Part shown: piece after piece, positions 27,453-36,831 of the stretch
Layout: every line of letters begins with the position of its first letter
Numbering within the stretch: position 1 is the stretch's first letter
From: Renibacterium salmoninarum ATCC 33209
GTDB lineage: Bacteria; Actinomycetota; Actinomycetes; Actinomycetales; Micrococcaceae
Assembly: GCF_000018885.1 (NCBI RefSeq)
Contig: NC_010168.1
Span: forward strand, 930,001 to 994,000
Direction of reading: 5' to 3'
DNA length: 64,000 nt
Notes under the pieces: model-generated
Seen by the model: the letters and a program-made list of their open reading frames with translations, nothing else
What the model was told of the DNA's origin: nothing
Database searches by the model: none
Made by a program: the position numbers and the translations under genes

Positions 27453-27636
27453 GGACCGGCTGCCACGTCGCAGGCGCAGCGTCATCGCATCAATTATGGA
27501 TTCCACCGGCATCGCGCTTCAAGACTGGGCTAATCGGCACGATCAACGGCCGATTGATTTGACCGTTTTCCGGGAAAAGGCAGACACTGCTTCGGAACGG
27601 CTACAAGCTCAGATGCATATTCAGAATCTGCGCTAA
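27445..27636 (+). CDS. Small basic hypothetical protein coupled to the ArsR gene
   Basis: 63 residues (MNKDRLPRRRRSVIASIMDS, then WANRHDQRPIDLTVFREKAD). Its ATG lies inside the last codons of the regulator, with AAGGAGC upstream, so translational coupling is likely. No family recognised. The strong ribosome site and the clean end before a hairpin support expression. Confidence 0.6.
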   Translation: MNKDRLPRRRRSVIASIMDSTGIALQDWANRHDQRPIDLTVFREKADTASERLQAQMHIQNLR

Positions 27637-27645
27637 CAACCAAAA

Positions 27646-27682
27646 CAGGTTATTCGGGTCTAGAGCGGGCCCGGATAACCTG
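27646..27682. terminator. Hairpin between convergent ArsR operon and Lrp-type gene
   Basis: Arms 27646-27660 and 27668-27682 pair with two mismatches. The stop of the minus-strand Lrp gene lies inside it. It probably ends both transcripts. Confidence 0.6.
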
Positions 27683-28160
27683 GCATCTGCTCGAAAACCA
27701 AGGTGGTTTCGGTGTTTCCAACTACCGGATCAGTCGTCAGGTTGTCCAGCACCCAATCCCGAAGCGCGCCAGCGCTTGGCACCGCGATATGCAGCAAGTA
27801 ATCGACCGAACCTGAGGTATGAAAAGTGGTCAAAACCTCAGGTAACTTGGGCACGGTTGACGTGAAGCGATCTATTTCGACTCGATCGTGAGCACGGAGT
27901 TGAACCGCAATCAAAGCTTGAACTGATCGTCCAATCGCGGAAAGATCAACTTGCGCTGAAAATCCGGTGACGGTGCCACGTTCGATAAGGGCTCGAGTTC
28001 GCATCAACGCGGTAGACGGCGCGATTCCGACAGCATCGGCCACGTCTCGGTTCGTGATCCGGGCGTCGTCGATGAGTAAGTCAACGATCTTTCGGTCGAT
28101 TTCATCCAAAACATCTGCTCCGGAAGCTGACTCACGTCTGGGTTGATTGCTCTGCGCCAT
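27660..28160 (-). CDS. Lrp/AsnC-family regulator
   Basis: 166 residues: HTH (LIDDARITNRDVADAVGIAP, STALMRTRALIERGTVTGF) and AsnC effector domain (AVQLRAHDRVEIDRFTSTVP, SGSVDYLLHIAVPSAGALRD). The start MAQSNQPRRES at 28160 is chosen; the longer frame upstream only overlaps the neighbouring gene. It lies 14 bases after the nitronate monooxygenase pseudogene on the same strand, so the two were probably one operon. Target genes unknown. Confidence 0.85.
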   Translation of the reverse strand: MAQSNQPRRESASGADVLDEIDRKIVDLLIDDARITNRDVADAVGIAPSTALMRTRALIERGTVTGFSAQVDLSAIGRSVQALIAVQLRAHDRVEIDRFTSTVPKLPEVLTTFHTSGSVDYLLHIAVPSAGALRDWVLDNLTTDPVVGNTETTLVFEQMPGYPGPL

Positions 28161-28174
28161 AGTAGTCACCCATC

Positions 28175-29192
28175 TTAGTCGAGAAGCCTGGCAAGGATGC
28201 TCGCCGTCGAACCAGATTGTACCGAGGAGAACTCGGTTCCGGCCCAAAGGTTAACTTCCTGCGGATCCCCGGCTGCTGCAGCAGCTGCGCGTAATGCCGA
28301 CGTCAGATGGTGGATTTGCGGGTAGCCTTCGGGCGCATCCGCATGATCCCGCATAAATCGATTCTCCAGCCCTCGCACCCATCGGCCACTAAACACCCGA
28401 GTTCGCACGGTGTTTGTGAACTCTTGTCCAATCAAAGCGGCGCGGTGCACGGGTTTTGTGCCAGCTTCGTCAGCACACAGAAACGCGGTGCCAAGCTGAG
28501 CTGAAACGGCGCCGTTCTGCAGTGCATCGGCAACAGCCGCCTTGCTGCCCAATCCGCCCGCCGCGACCATCGGCAGTTTGCTGGCCTGAGAAATCGAGCC
28601 CAGAAGCTCTGCCATTGACCCAGAACCGGTGGGTTGCTCGCGATCAAAGCGCGCCAAATCAAGGAAAGCGCCGCTGTGACCACCGGCATTGGGATGTTGT
28701 ACAACCAAGAAATCAACCCCACACTCGACTGCTGCCTGCGCCTCTTCAGCACTGGTTACGGTGGCACCAGTAGTAGTACCCCGTGAACGCAATTCATGGA
28801 TTTCTGCAGCTTGCGGTAGGCCAAAGGCATAATGACACCACCGGAACTGGGCTTGTTAAAAGCAGCTCGACTTTCGACTGCCATGCGTCGTCGTCTGCGG
28901 TTGCTCGCAGCGCTGGTAACTCAATGCCATAACGCTCAGCTTCGGGCAGCAAAGTTTCTCGATACGCCGCCAAGGCGGCTGGCTCGGCATGACGCCCATC
29001 TGAGACAAAAAGATTGACGCCAAAATGCTCGGTTTTTGCCCGAACTTCGCTAATCTGATCGGCCAGCGTAGCCGCGGTTTTGTAACCAGCAGCTAGGAAG
29101 CTCAAGGCGCCCGCCTGTGCCGCAGCAATCACGAGTTCCGGGGTGCTCGGGCCGCCTGCCATCGGCGCCACGATTATCGGTGATAAAAACAT
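28175..29192 (-). pseudogene. Nitronate monooxygenase (2-nitropropane dioxygenase type), frameshifted
   Basis: A 338-residue FMN-dependent enzyme that oxidises toxic alkyl nitronates. The start MFLSPIIVAPMAGGPSTPEL and the FMN/catalytic motif VVQHPNAGGHSG are clear. Near 28829 the DNA reads TCATTATGCC where the frame needs TCATTTGCC, so one extra base separates the N-terminal third (ending after PVPVVS) from the rest. Restoring it gives SFAFGLPQAAEIHELRSRGT. Homologues are usually intact single frames. The start overlaps the divergent kinase region. Confidence 0.85.
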
Positions 29193-29220
29193 GAGGCTCC
29201 TGCCAACTATCCTTAGGGAC

Positions 29221-30132
29221 GTGAGTTCAACTTCTATACCGCCTACAGCCATCATCGGCCTGGACATCGGCGGCAGCAAAACCCGTGGCATTCTGTGGCA
29301 TGACGGCGTGGTGATCGCCGACGAGCAAACTGGCAGTGCCAACGTTCAAAACGTCAGTATCGACGAGGCCAGGCAGAATCTGCAGAAACTTTTTTCGCTG
29401 CTACCAACCGACGGCGTCGAGCAAATCTTCGCTGGCTCTGGCGGTATCGATACCGAAGCGGATGCCGAGGCGTTAGCTTCATTGATTCGGCCACATGTGC
29501 CCGGAGTGCCGGTAACCGTGGTGCATGACACTCGGCTGCTGTTGGCAGCTGGACATGCCAGCGTGGGTGTTGCGGTGATTGCTGGAACCGGTTCCGCGGC
29601 CTGGGGCATCAACGACGCCGGAGCGCAGGCGCGCGCCGGTGGCTGGGGCTACTTGCTGGGCGATGAAGGCAGCGGCTACTGGTTTGGCCGTGAAGCAGTG
29701 CGACATTCTTTGCACCGAATGAACTTAGGGCTGTCACCCGATCAGCTGACCGTCTCGCTCTTGGAAAAATGTGGCCTCAAAGAGTCCGGCGAACTCATTG
29801 CGCATTTCCATTCCGGCACCTCACGACGCTACTGGGCATCAATGTCACCGCTGATTCTTAACGCTGCGTTACAAGGTCATCCGGAAAGCTTGGCGATGAT
29901 TGAGCAAGCTGGCACAGATCTGGCGGCATTAGCAGCTCAAGTTGCCGAGCAACTGGCCTTGTCGGGGCCAATCGTGCTCGGCTCAGGATTAGGCATGCAC
30001 CAACCGCCGTTGCAAAAGGTCTTCCGAGATCAGTTGGCTGCGCGGGGCTTCCACGAAGTTCGAGTGCTAGATCAAGATCCGATCTTCGGCGTGCTGGATT
30101 TGGCCTTACAAGCTTCTGTCAGCAAAAATTAG
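29221..30132 (+). CDS. BadF/BadG-type ATPase, probable N-acetylglucosamine kinase
   Basis: About 303 residues with the actin-like ATPase fold: phosphate-1 motif IIGLDIGGSKTRGILW, phosphate-2 HDTRLLLAAGH and VIAGTGSAAWG, adenosine motif PIVLGSGLGMHQPP. It fits the bacterial GlcNAc/glucosamine kinase group, which phosphorylates amino sugars in the cytoplasm. GTG at 29221 (VSSTSIPP) is taken as start; an ATG at 29191 overlaps the start of the divergent monooxygenase. The 3' end overlaps the convergent pirin gene by four bases. The exact substrate is uncertain. Confidence 0.8.
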   Translation: MSSTSIPPTAIIGLDIGGSKTRGILWHDGVVIADEQTGSANVQNVSIDEARQNLQKLFSLLPTDGVEQIFAGSGGIDTEADAEALASLIRPHVPGVPVTVVHDTRLLLAAGHASVGVAVIAGTGSAAWGINDAGAQARAGGWGYLLGDEGSGYWFGREAVRHSLHRMNLGLSPDQLTVSLLEKCGLKESGELIAHFHSGTSRRYWASMSPLILNAALQGHPESLAMIEQAGTDLAALAAQVAEQLALSGPIVLGSGLGMHQPPLQKVFRDQLAARGFHEVRVLDQDPIFGVLDLALQASVSKN

Positions 30133-31133
30133 CTGGGCTTTGCGGAAGAATTTCGACGGCGAGGCGTTAGTTTCACCGTCGGCAACGGGGGTGCGGGAAT
30201 CCAGCCGGCTTCAGAGCCAGCATCCGGCCTGTGACCGGCAACTGTGGGAAACCGTGCGGATTGAGCCTGCCAATCCGCACGAGCCGTTTCAATTTCCTCT
30301 TGGCTACGCGTCACAAAGTTCCACCACATGAGCAGATCTTCGGTGAATGGTTCGCCACCAATCAGCACGAATCTTGCAAACTCATTCACCTGGACAGCCA
30401 ACTCGCTCCGGCCGGCGCCTAAGTAGGCAAGTGGGCCAGGAACCAGTGTTTCACCGTCAATTTGGAGTTCGCCATCGAGCAACAAAATTGCGTGCTCGAC
30501 ATCCGGCTTGATTGGCAGCGAAGACTTTCCAGCGCTCGCGGTGATCTCAGCACCAACAATCGGGGTGAATACGGTTGCTGGCGAACGGTGCCCCGCGAGT
30601 TCGCCGAACAATACGATGACGCGCAGTGAATCGCAACTGAACTGCGGCAGTTCGCGATGTTGTTCGAAAAGTGCTGGCCCGTGCCGAGAATCCTCGGGAA
30701 GAGCGACCCAAAGTTGGAGCCCGCGCATGCTTTTTGCTTCGGAGTCACTGTCCGCATCGCCGAGCCAAGAAAATTCACTGTGCGCAACGCCGTCGCCAGC
30801 TGTCATGAGGTTGAGCTCTCTGGCACGCAGCAGCACGTCTGAGCCAAGAGAATCCCGATGTCGGATGACGCCGGCGAGCGGCCAGGTCACGGTCTGCAAG
30901 CCAATATTCGGGTGCGGAAGCACCGACATGTGGGGTTCTGCGGGGCCAAAACTGTCTAAGAAACACCACGCGCCGACGGTTGGCATCCCGCGTTGTGGCA
31001 ATGTTCGGGACACCGTCACGCCGCGTACCCCGCCAAGCGGAACATCTCGGGCAGGCCACAATTGCACGCATTGGGCAGCTGCTGGATTTGCGGGGCACGG
31101 CGTCGGCAACGGGTTTTCCTGGGTATCGCTCAT
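30129..31133 (-). CDS. Pirin family protein
   Basis: 334 residues with two cupin domains. The metal site of the first cupin is recognisable (PHPNIGLQTVTWPLAGVIRH, then DGVAHSEFS with the usual His/Glu ligands). Pirins of this type bind iron and some have quercetinase activity; the cellular role in this lineage is not known. Start MSDTQENPLPT. Intact. It overlaps the kinase 3' end on the other strand and is divergent from the NUDIX gene. Confidence 0.88.
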   Translation of the reverse strand: MSDTQENPLPTPCPANPAAAQCVQLWPARDVPLGGVRGVTVSRTLPQRGMPTVGAWCFLDSFGPAEPHMSVLPHPNIGLQTVTWPLAGVIRHRDSLGSDVLLRARELNLMTAGDGVAHSEFSWLGDADSDSEAKSMRGLQLWVALPEDSRHGPALFEQHRELPQFSCDSLRVIVLFGELAGHRSPATVFTPIVGAEITASAGKSSLPIKPDVEHAILLLDGELQIDGETLVPGPLAYLGAGRSELAVQVNEFARFVLIGGEPFTEDLLMWWNFVTRSQEEIETARADWQAQSARFPTVAGHRPDAGSEAGWIPAPPLPTVKLTPRRRNSSAKPS

Positions 31134-31183
31134 AACTGAAGTCTAAAGACAGGGATCTGATACCTGCTGTTTAGGATGGGCTT

Positions 31184-31666
31184 ATGCCTCTTGAATTCGA
31201 CACTCGTCCCGCCGCTTACGCGGTAATTGTCCGCGAGGAAGAGATCCTGCTTGCCTATTGGGTAGAGAACGGGCAAGAGGGCTGGACGATGCCTGGCGGC
31301 GGTTTAGACCTTGCCGAGCACCCGGTAGATGCCACGGTTCGAGAGGTTTTCGAAGAAACTGGCTATCACGCGGAAGTTGATCAAATGCTTGGTGTTGACG
31401 TGGCGTACTGGCCGGAAGAACGCCGTCATGATGGTGAACAGCGTCCATTGCAGTCCGTGCGGATGCTCTTTGCAGCTCATATTACTGGCGGCGAGCTCAC
31501 CGCAGAGCTCAACGGGACCACAACCCATGCGGTCTGGATACCGTTGGCCGACGTCGAGTCGTTAAACCGAGTCTCGTTGGTCGACATTGCCATCCGGTTG
31601 TGGCGAGAACAGCCAGCGACTGGCAAATTATTGGCACAAACTGCTGCTGAAAACTCTGGAAAATGA
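31184..31666 (+). CDS. NUDIX hydrolase
   Basis: 160 residues with a complete NUDIX box (GGGLDLAEHPVDATVREVFE followed by ETG; the REVFEETG core binds the metal). It hydrolyses a nucleoside diphosphate linked to another group; the substrate cannot be told. The start MPLEFDTRPAAYAVIV is the family-like N-terminus. 51 bases separate it from the divergent pirin gene. Intact. Confidence 0.88.
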   Translation: MPLEFDTRPAAYAVIVREEEILLAYWVENGQEGWTMPGGGLDLAEHPVDATVREVFEETGYHAEVDQMLGVDVAYWPEERRHDGEQRPLQSVRMLFAAHITGGELTAELNGTTTHAVWIPLADVESLNRVSLVDIAIRLWREQPATGKLLAQTAAENSGK

Positions 31667-31718
31667 GCCGGATAGGCACTAACATTTGAGCTAACTGCAC
31701 TCAGAGGAGGTGGCCGCT

Positions 31719-31784
31719 ATGACTGTTTTTGAGATGAATCTTGCCTTCATTCAGCAATCCGCCTCCGCTGCAGCGCGCCGCTAA
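31719..31784 (+). CDS. Possible leader peptide upstream of rsgA
   Basis: A 21-residue frame (MTVFEMNLAFIQQSASAAAR, then R) has a near-perfect ribosome site, AGAGGAGGTGG, eight bases before ATG. It ends 38 bases before the rsgA start. A G/C hairpin (GCGCGCCGC/GCCGCGCC) and a small GGGG-CCCC hairpin lie between its stop and rsgA. It looks like an attenuation or translation-coupling leader. No family was recognised. Confidence 0.5.
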   Translation: MTVFEMNLAFIQQSASAAARR

Positions 31785-31822
31785 CTAGCCGCGCCAGGGG
31801 GCTTTTACCCCAAGGAATCATC

Positions 31823-32885
31823 ATGACCTCGTCCATTGTGGACAATCTGAAAAATTATGGCTTCAGCGACGCTATTGCTGAACAGCTCAACGAAAACGAA
31901 CTACCCGCACGTGTGGTGCGGGTAGACCGCCTTTTTCTACAACTTGTTAACGAGAACGGCATCACTATGGTGCCGTATCCGCACGACGGCGGGCCCGTTG
32001 CCACCGGGGATTGGCTTGCATTGACCTCTGATGGACCAGGCGAGCTCGCGGTGGCGCGGATTTTGCCGCGGATTTCGCAATTGGTGCGCAAGGCTGCCTT
32101 CGACAACTCAAGCGATTCGCAGCTATTAGCCGCGAATATTGATCTGATTGGCATCGTGGTGCCAATTGATTGACCAGTGTCTGCAAACCGAATGGAAAGG
32201 ATGCTAGTCGCGGCATGGGACTCCGGCGGTACGCCTTTGATTGTGCTGACGAAAGCCGACCTTGGCAACATGATCAATGGGAATCAAGACGTGGTCGCCG
32301 ACGTGGTTCGGTATAGCGCCGGGGCAGAGGTATTCACCACGAGCTCCGAACTAGGCGATGGCATCGAGGCTCTCCGTGAACGTATTCGCGCCCATGGCGG
32401 CCTCGATTACCGTGCAACGCTGACGCTGCTTGGGCCCTCGGGTGCCGGCAAGTCCAGTCTGGTGAATGCCCTCATTGGTGACGATATTCAAGACACCAGA
32501 GAAGTGCGCGAAGGCGATTACAAAGGAAAACACGCCACATACCGCGCGAGAGCTGGTTCCCTTGCCCGGCAGCGGTGTGCTCATGGACAGTCCGGGTGTT
32601 CGTGGATTTGCGGTATTCGACGCAGAAGATGGCATAAGCGCGGTCTTTGGCGACTGCCAGCATCTTCCTGAACCAGGGTGCGCTATTCAGGAAGCGATAT
32701 CCACTGGCGAGCTGGAACCAAGACGTTTGTCGAGCTTCCAAAAGATGCAGCGGGAAATGACCAGACTTGCCGCGCGAAAGGATTCCCGTGAGGCTGCGGT
32801 TGCCCGTGCTGGCATAAGGAATCAAGGACGGGACTATAAGAATTTCAAGAAAATTCGTGAACGGGCCCAACCTGGTCGCCGTTAG
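31823..32885 (+). pseudogene. rsgA: RsgA (YjeQ) ribosome-assembly GTPase with nonsense and frameshift
   Basis: A circularly permuted GTPase that helps mature the 30S subunit. The parts are in order: OB-fold (RVVRVDRLFLQLVNENG), G4 (VLTKADL), G1 (LLGPSGAGKSSLVNAL), G3 (DSPGVRGF) and the Zn-binding end (FGDCQHLPEPGCAIQEAI). Lesions: TGA at 32171-32173 (PID-stop-PVSANR, one C-to-T change from CGA) and an extra base near 32541, before ARELVPLPG. 354 codons when repaired. RsgA is dispensable in other bacteria but its loss slows growth. Confidence 0.9.
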
Positions 32886-33067
32886 CTCCGAAATAACTGG
32901 GGATGGTTTGTGTCGGCTGAGGAATATTACGGTGCGGGTACAGATTTAACTCCAAGGGCGGAAGGGGTTCATATTGTCGGTGCGGCTGGCTAGACTCGAC
33001 AGAACGCGCGGCCTGAGGCTGCTCCGCTTGACTGATCTTGATCGCCAACAGTGAGGGAACTACACCT

Positions 33068-34198
33068 ATGGCAACCGTACAGTCCGCAACGACGCATGCC
33101 TCGGGCCAGGTTGGCTCCGGTCCGGAGCCAATGATTGTCTTCGACTCGGTGACGAAGCGATACGAAGGCGGTCAATCTGGCTTAGCCGCTGTAGACAATC
33201 TTTCGATGACCATCAACAAAGGATTGATTACCGTTTTCGTGGGCCCTTCTGGCTGCGGAAAAACCACCTCGCTGCGAATGATCAACCGAATGGTAGATCC
33301 AAGCAGTGGTTCGATCACGGTCGACGGCCAAGATATTTCAAGTGTTCCAGCTCCGGCACTGCGCAGATCGATGGGTTATGTCATGCAGTCTTCGGGGCTG
33401 CTACCGCACCGAACGGTCATCGATAACGTCACTACCGTTTTGCGGCTGAATCGAGTGCCCAAAGCACAAGCAAATGCCCGGGCGCACGAACTTCTGGATA
33501 CCGTGGGACTTTCGCAAGCCTTCGCGAAGCGCTATCCCAGCCAACTTTCCGGCGGCCAACAGCAGCGTGTTGGTGTGGCCCGGGCGCTAGCTGCCGATCC
33601 GCCTGTGCTGTTGATGGACGAGCCATTCAGCGCTGTGGATCCAGTCGTTCGCGCAGAACTTCAGGAGGAGTTACTTCGACTACAGCGAGATCTAGCGAAA
33701 ACAATTGTTTTCGTAACGCACGACATCGACGAAGCGACCATTCTTGGTGACAAGGTAGCCGTCTTTGCAGTAGGCGGTAGATTGGCGCAATACGCGACGC
33801 CGGAGGAGATCTTGCGCGCACCGGTGGATGACTTCGTTGCTGGCTTTGTTGGCAAAGATCGCGGATTTCGACACCTGTCCTTCAACGATGGATCCCCAGT
33901 ACCAATCCACCCGGTGGCCACGGTCCAAGAACCGGGAGCTGTCAACGAATGGACGCTCTTGGTCTCTGCGGATAGACACCCCTTGGGCTGGCTTTCACCA
34001 AACAGTCCCGGAGACCTGGTACCGGGCGGATCGCTGTTCCAACACGGGGAGACGCTGCGCCGCGCTCTTGACGCCGCACTCTCGTCACCGGCTGGTCTTG
34101 GCGTAGTCGTAGACGAGGGCGGCGCGGTTGCTGGCGTGGTCAAAGGTGCTGAAGTTTTGGCAGCGATCGAGCAAGCGCGTCTTGCCCGTGGTGCGTGA
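33068..34198 (+). CDS. Osmoprotectant ABC transporter, ATP-binding subunit
   Basis: 376 residues, OpuCA/ProV-like. Walker [13 protein letters not shown], signature [15 protein letters not shown], Walker [14 protein letters not shown] and the switch His in VTHDIDEA. The C-terminal third ([18 protein letters not shown] and onward) is a degenerate CBS-like region as in glycine betaine/choline importers. ATG at 33068 follows GAGGGA; the TTG at 33038 is less likely. First gene of a four-gene operon; the next starts 16 bases on. Confidence 0.9.
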   Translation: MATVQSATTHASGQVGSGPEPMIVFDSVTKRYEGGQSGLAAVDNLSMTINKGLITVFVGPSGCGKTTSLRMINRMVDPSSGSITVDGQDISSVPAPALRRSMGYVMQSSGLLPHRTVIDNVTTVLRLNRVPKAQANARAHELLDTVGLSQAFAKRYPSQLSGGQQQRVGVARALAADPPVLLMDEPFSAVDPVVRAELQEELLRLQRDLAKTIVFVTHDIDEATILGDKVAVFAVGGRLAQYATPEEILRAPVDDFVAGFVGKDRGFRHLSFNDGSPVPIHPVATVQEPGAVNEWTLLVSADRHPLGWLSPNSPGDLVPGGSLFQHGETLRRALDAALSSPAGLGVVVDEGGAVAGVVKGAEVLAAIEQARLARGA

Positions 34199-34213
34199 GC
34201 GGAGGCTGAGGCA

Positions 34214-34918
34214 ATGAACTGGGTACTTAACAATGTCGATTTGATCCTGACAAGTACTGCTCTGCACATCTATCAATCGGTCTTGCCGTTAGTTTTTGGC
34301 ATCATTATTACTATTCCGCTCGCCCAACTGGCTAAGAAAAGCGGCATTGCTCGGGCCATCATTTTGCCGCTGGGCTCACTATTGTTCACGATTCCTTCGC
34401 TGGCGCTTTTGGTTGTGCTTCCGGCATTCTTGCGGCTGCAGATTTTAGACCCGGCCAATGTGATTGTGGCGTTGACTATTTACGCCGTGGCGCTTTTGGT
34501 TCGTACGTCGTTGGATGCGCTTAACTCAATTGATAATGATCTCCGGCAAGCGGCCGTGGCGATGGGGTATCGACCCGTGCGCAGGTTCTTCACGGTTGAT
34601 TTGCCGTTATCAATTCCGGTGCTGTTCTCCGGGTTACGCGTGGTCTCTGTCAGCAACATTTCGCTGGTCAGCGTGGGTGCGCTTATCGGCGTACCGAGCT
34701 TAGGCACATTATTTACCGACGGACTCACAAGCGATAATGTCAGCGAGGTCTTGACCGGCATCGTGATGATTCTGATCCTGGCTCTGCTAATGGATTTGCT
34801 TCTTGTTGGTCTGCAACGGCTGCTAACGCCGTGGCTTCGCACTAAGTTGCCAAGCCAAGAGGCGCCGTCGAGTTTTACCCCGCCGAAAGTTCTGAACACG
34901 GAAGGAGCAAGCTCATGA
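34214..34918 (+). CDS. Osmoprotectant ABC transporter, permease 1
   Basis: 234 residues, OpuCB-like, with about five to six membrane helices and the EAA-type loop (LRQAAVAMGYRPVRRFFTVD LPLSIP). It forms half of the membrane channel of the betaine/choline-type importer. Its stop overlaps the ATG of permease 2 by four bases (ATGA), so the two are translationally coupled. Confidence 0.88.
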   Translation: MNWVLNNVDLILTSTALHIYQSVLPLVFGIIITIPLAQLAKKSGIARAIILPLGSLLFTIPSLALLVVLPAFLRLQILDPANVIVALTIYAVALLVRTSLDALNSIDNDLRQAAVAMGYRPVRRFFTVDLPLSIPVLFSGLRVVSVSNISLVSVGALIGVPSLGTLFTDGLTSDNVSEVLTGIVMILILALLMDLLLVGLQRLLTPWLRTKLPSQEAPSSFTPPKVLNTEGASS

Positions 34919-35724
34919 GCCTTTCCTTCCTGCCCGGCATAGTGCCGGCGGCTCTACCCCGAACAACCAAATACACCACCGATGATCCGGTAGGCCAAGG
35001 CATCCAGTGGCTTTTTGATGCGCAGAATTGGCAGGGTGCCAATGGGATTCCGCTGAGGTTGGTCGAGCACCTTGGCTATTCGGCGCTAACAATCGGTTTA
35101 GCTTTGATCATTGCCATTCCAATCGGGCTGTACGTTGGCCATACGGGTCGCGGCAAGGTCATCATCGTTTCGCTAGCGGGCATGTTGCGTGCGTTGCCAA
35201 CCCTTGGCTTAGTGATTTTATTCGCCCTACTAACTAGCCCGTTGGCGCTTATGCCGCCGATCTGGGCCCTAGTCCTCTTGGCAATTCCGCCGATTTTGAC
35301 CGGTGTGTACGCCGGAATATCGTCCGTGGATCCAGACATTGTTGACGCAGCTAGGTCCATGGGCATGTCTGAAGCGCAGGTACTTTTCCGTGTGGAAGTG
35401 CCGAACGGCCTCAAAGTGATGCTTGGCGGATTCCGAGGCTGTGTCTTGCAGGTTATTGCCACTGTGGCAGTGGTCGCCTATCTACCGCAGGGCGGATTAG
35501 GCCGCTTCATTGTCACGGGGCTGAAGTCCTATGACTACGGAAGTGTCTTCGGCGGAGCCGTAGTCATCGCTGTTTTGGCGATTGTGCTCGACGGAGTTTT
35601 GGCTTTAGTCACTCGGGTGGTTGTGCCCGCTGGCTTACGCGGCGGCGCTCTGAAAAGATTTCAACAGAACCATCATCGCGACGCTGACATCAGTGTGGCG
35701 GTCTCACAAGGAGGAACACTATGA
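34915..35724 (+). CDS. Osmoprotectant ABC transporter, permease 2
   Basis: 269 residues, OpuCD-like. Membrane helices span about 60-235, and the EAA loop reads DAARSMGMSEAQVLFRVEVP. It pairs with permease 1. A periplasm-facing N-terminus precedes the first helix, as in this group. The stop overlaps the start of the binding-protein gene by four bases. Confidence 0.88.
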   Translation: MSLSFLPGIVPAALPRTTKYTTDDPVGQGIQWLFDAQNWQGANGIPLRLVEHLGYSALTIGLALIIAIPIGLYVGHTGRGKVIIVSLAGMLRALPTLGLVILFALLTSPLALMPPIWALVLLAIPPILTGVYAGISSVDPDIVDAARSMGMSEAQVLFRVEVPNGLKVMLGGFRGCVLQVIATVAVVAYLPQGGLGRFIVTGLKSYDYGSVFGGAVVIAVLAIVLDGVLALVTRVVVPAGLRGGALKRFQQNHHRDADISVAVSQGGTL

Positions 35725-36710
35725 AGTTCAGCGGAAAAGCGTGGTTGGGCGGATCAAAGACACGCGCGACTTTGATTCCTGCCGCGGCCGCCGTGACCCT
35801 TGCCGTCGCACTGACGGCGTGTGGCGGCAACAGCGGGCCTTTGAATAACGGATCTAACTCCGATAAGTCCGGTGCTGCTGGCACTGTGACGGTCGGTTCT
35901 GCCGATTTCCCAGAGAGCCAGGTCATCGCTCAGATTTATGCTGGCGCCTTGGAAGCTGCCGGGGTCACGGTCAATACCAAGCTCGGCATTGGCTCGCGTG
36001 AAATCTATATCAAGGCTCTTGACGACGGATCAATCAATTTGATTCCGGACTACACCGGTAATCTTTTGGGTTACGTTGATCCGCAAAATACCTTGACTGA
36101 CAAGGGCGATATTGTTAAAGCCTTGCCAGACAAGCTCGCGGCTTTTGCTGACAAACAAACCAATAAAACCAAGTTGGCAATTCTGGATGCAGCTGCTGCG
36201 GAAGACAAAGATGCCATGGTGGTGACCAAAGCTACCGCAGCAAAATACGAGCTCAAGTCGATTGAGGACCTGGCGAAAGTCTGCGACAAGCTCACCCTGG
36301 CTGGTCCGCCGGAATTCGAGACGCGTCCATATGGTCTGCCTGGTTTGAAGGATAAGTACAACTGCGTTCCGTCAAAATTCACGCCAATTACCGGTGAAGC
36401 GCTGACGGTCAAAGCGCTGATCAATGACGACGTTCAGGTAGCGGATATCTTCACTACCTCACCGGCAATCCCGACGAACTCATTGACGGTACTGACTGAC
36501 CCGAAGAACAATTGGCTTGCCCAGCAAGTTGTTCCGCTTTACGCGGTAGGCAAGCTCTCGGACGCTGCAAAGCAAGCATTGAACAATGTTTCCAAGCAGC
36601 TCACCACGGACGATCTCATCTCGCTCAACGGTGCAGTTTCAGGCGACAAGAAGCAGAATCCCAAGGATGCCGGGCAACAATGGCTCAAGGACAAAGGCAT
36701 CACAAAGTAG
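35721..36710 (+). CDS. Osmoprotectant ABC transporter, substrate-binding lipoprotein
   Basis: 329 residues of the OpuAC/ProX-like family. The signal sequence ends in the lipobox LTAC (Cys34), so it is a lipoprotein on the outer face of the membrane. The ligand domain starts VTVGSADFPESQVIAQIYAG and contains LIPDYTGNLLGY, typical of glycine betaine/choline/carnitine binders. Last gene of the operon, followed by a G/C-rich hairpin. Intact, so osmoprotectant uptake is probably functional. Confidence 0.9.
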   Translation: MKFSGKAWLGGSKTRATLIPAAAAVTLAVALTACGGNSGPLNNGSNSDKSGAAGTVTVGSADFPESQVIAQIYAGALEAAGVTVNTKLGIGSREIYIKALDDGSINLIPDYTGNLLGYVDPQNTLTDKGDIVKALPDKLAAFADKQTNKTKLAILDAAAAEDKDAMVVTKATAAKYELKSIEDLAKVCDKLTLAGPPEFETRPYGLPGLKDKYNCVPSKFTPITGEALTVKALINDDVQVADIFTTSPAIPTNSLTVLTDPKNNWLAQQVVPLYAVGKLSDAAKQALNNVSKQLTTDDLISLNGAVSGDKKQNPKDAGQQWLKDKGITK

Positions 36711-36735
36711 TAGCTAACTAGCAACGAAGAACCGA

Positions 36736-36784
36736 GCGGCGCGCAACCAGGACTCCACTTTTTGTCCATTGGCCTGCGCGCCGC
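36736..36784 (+). terminator. Hairpin after the osmoprotectant operon
   Basis: GCGGCGCGCA (36736-36745) and TGCGCGCCGC (36775-36784) pair perfectly with a 29-base loop that contains a short T run. It lies 25 bases after the binding-protein stop. Confidence 0.55.
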
Positions 36785-36831
36785 TTCGCTTTGCCAGTGC
36801 CACAACCTTGGGAATATGACATTCTTGGCAG

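Noticed and set aside
28161..28247. Longer N-terminus for the Lrp-type regulator
   Set aside because: It would overlap the 3' end of the nitronate monooxygenase gene and has no similarity to the family. The ATG at 28160 fits.
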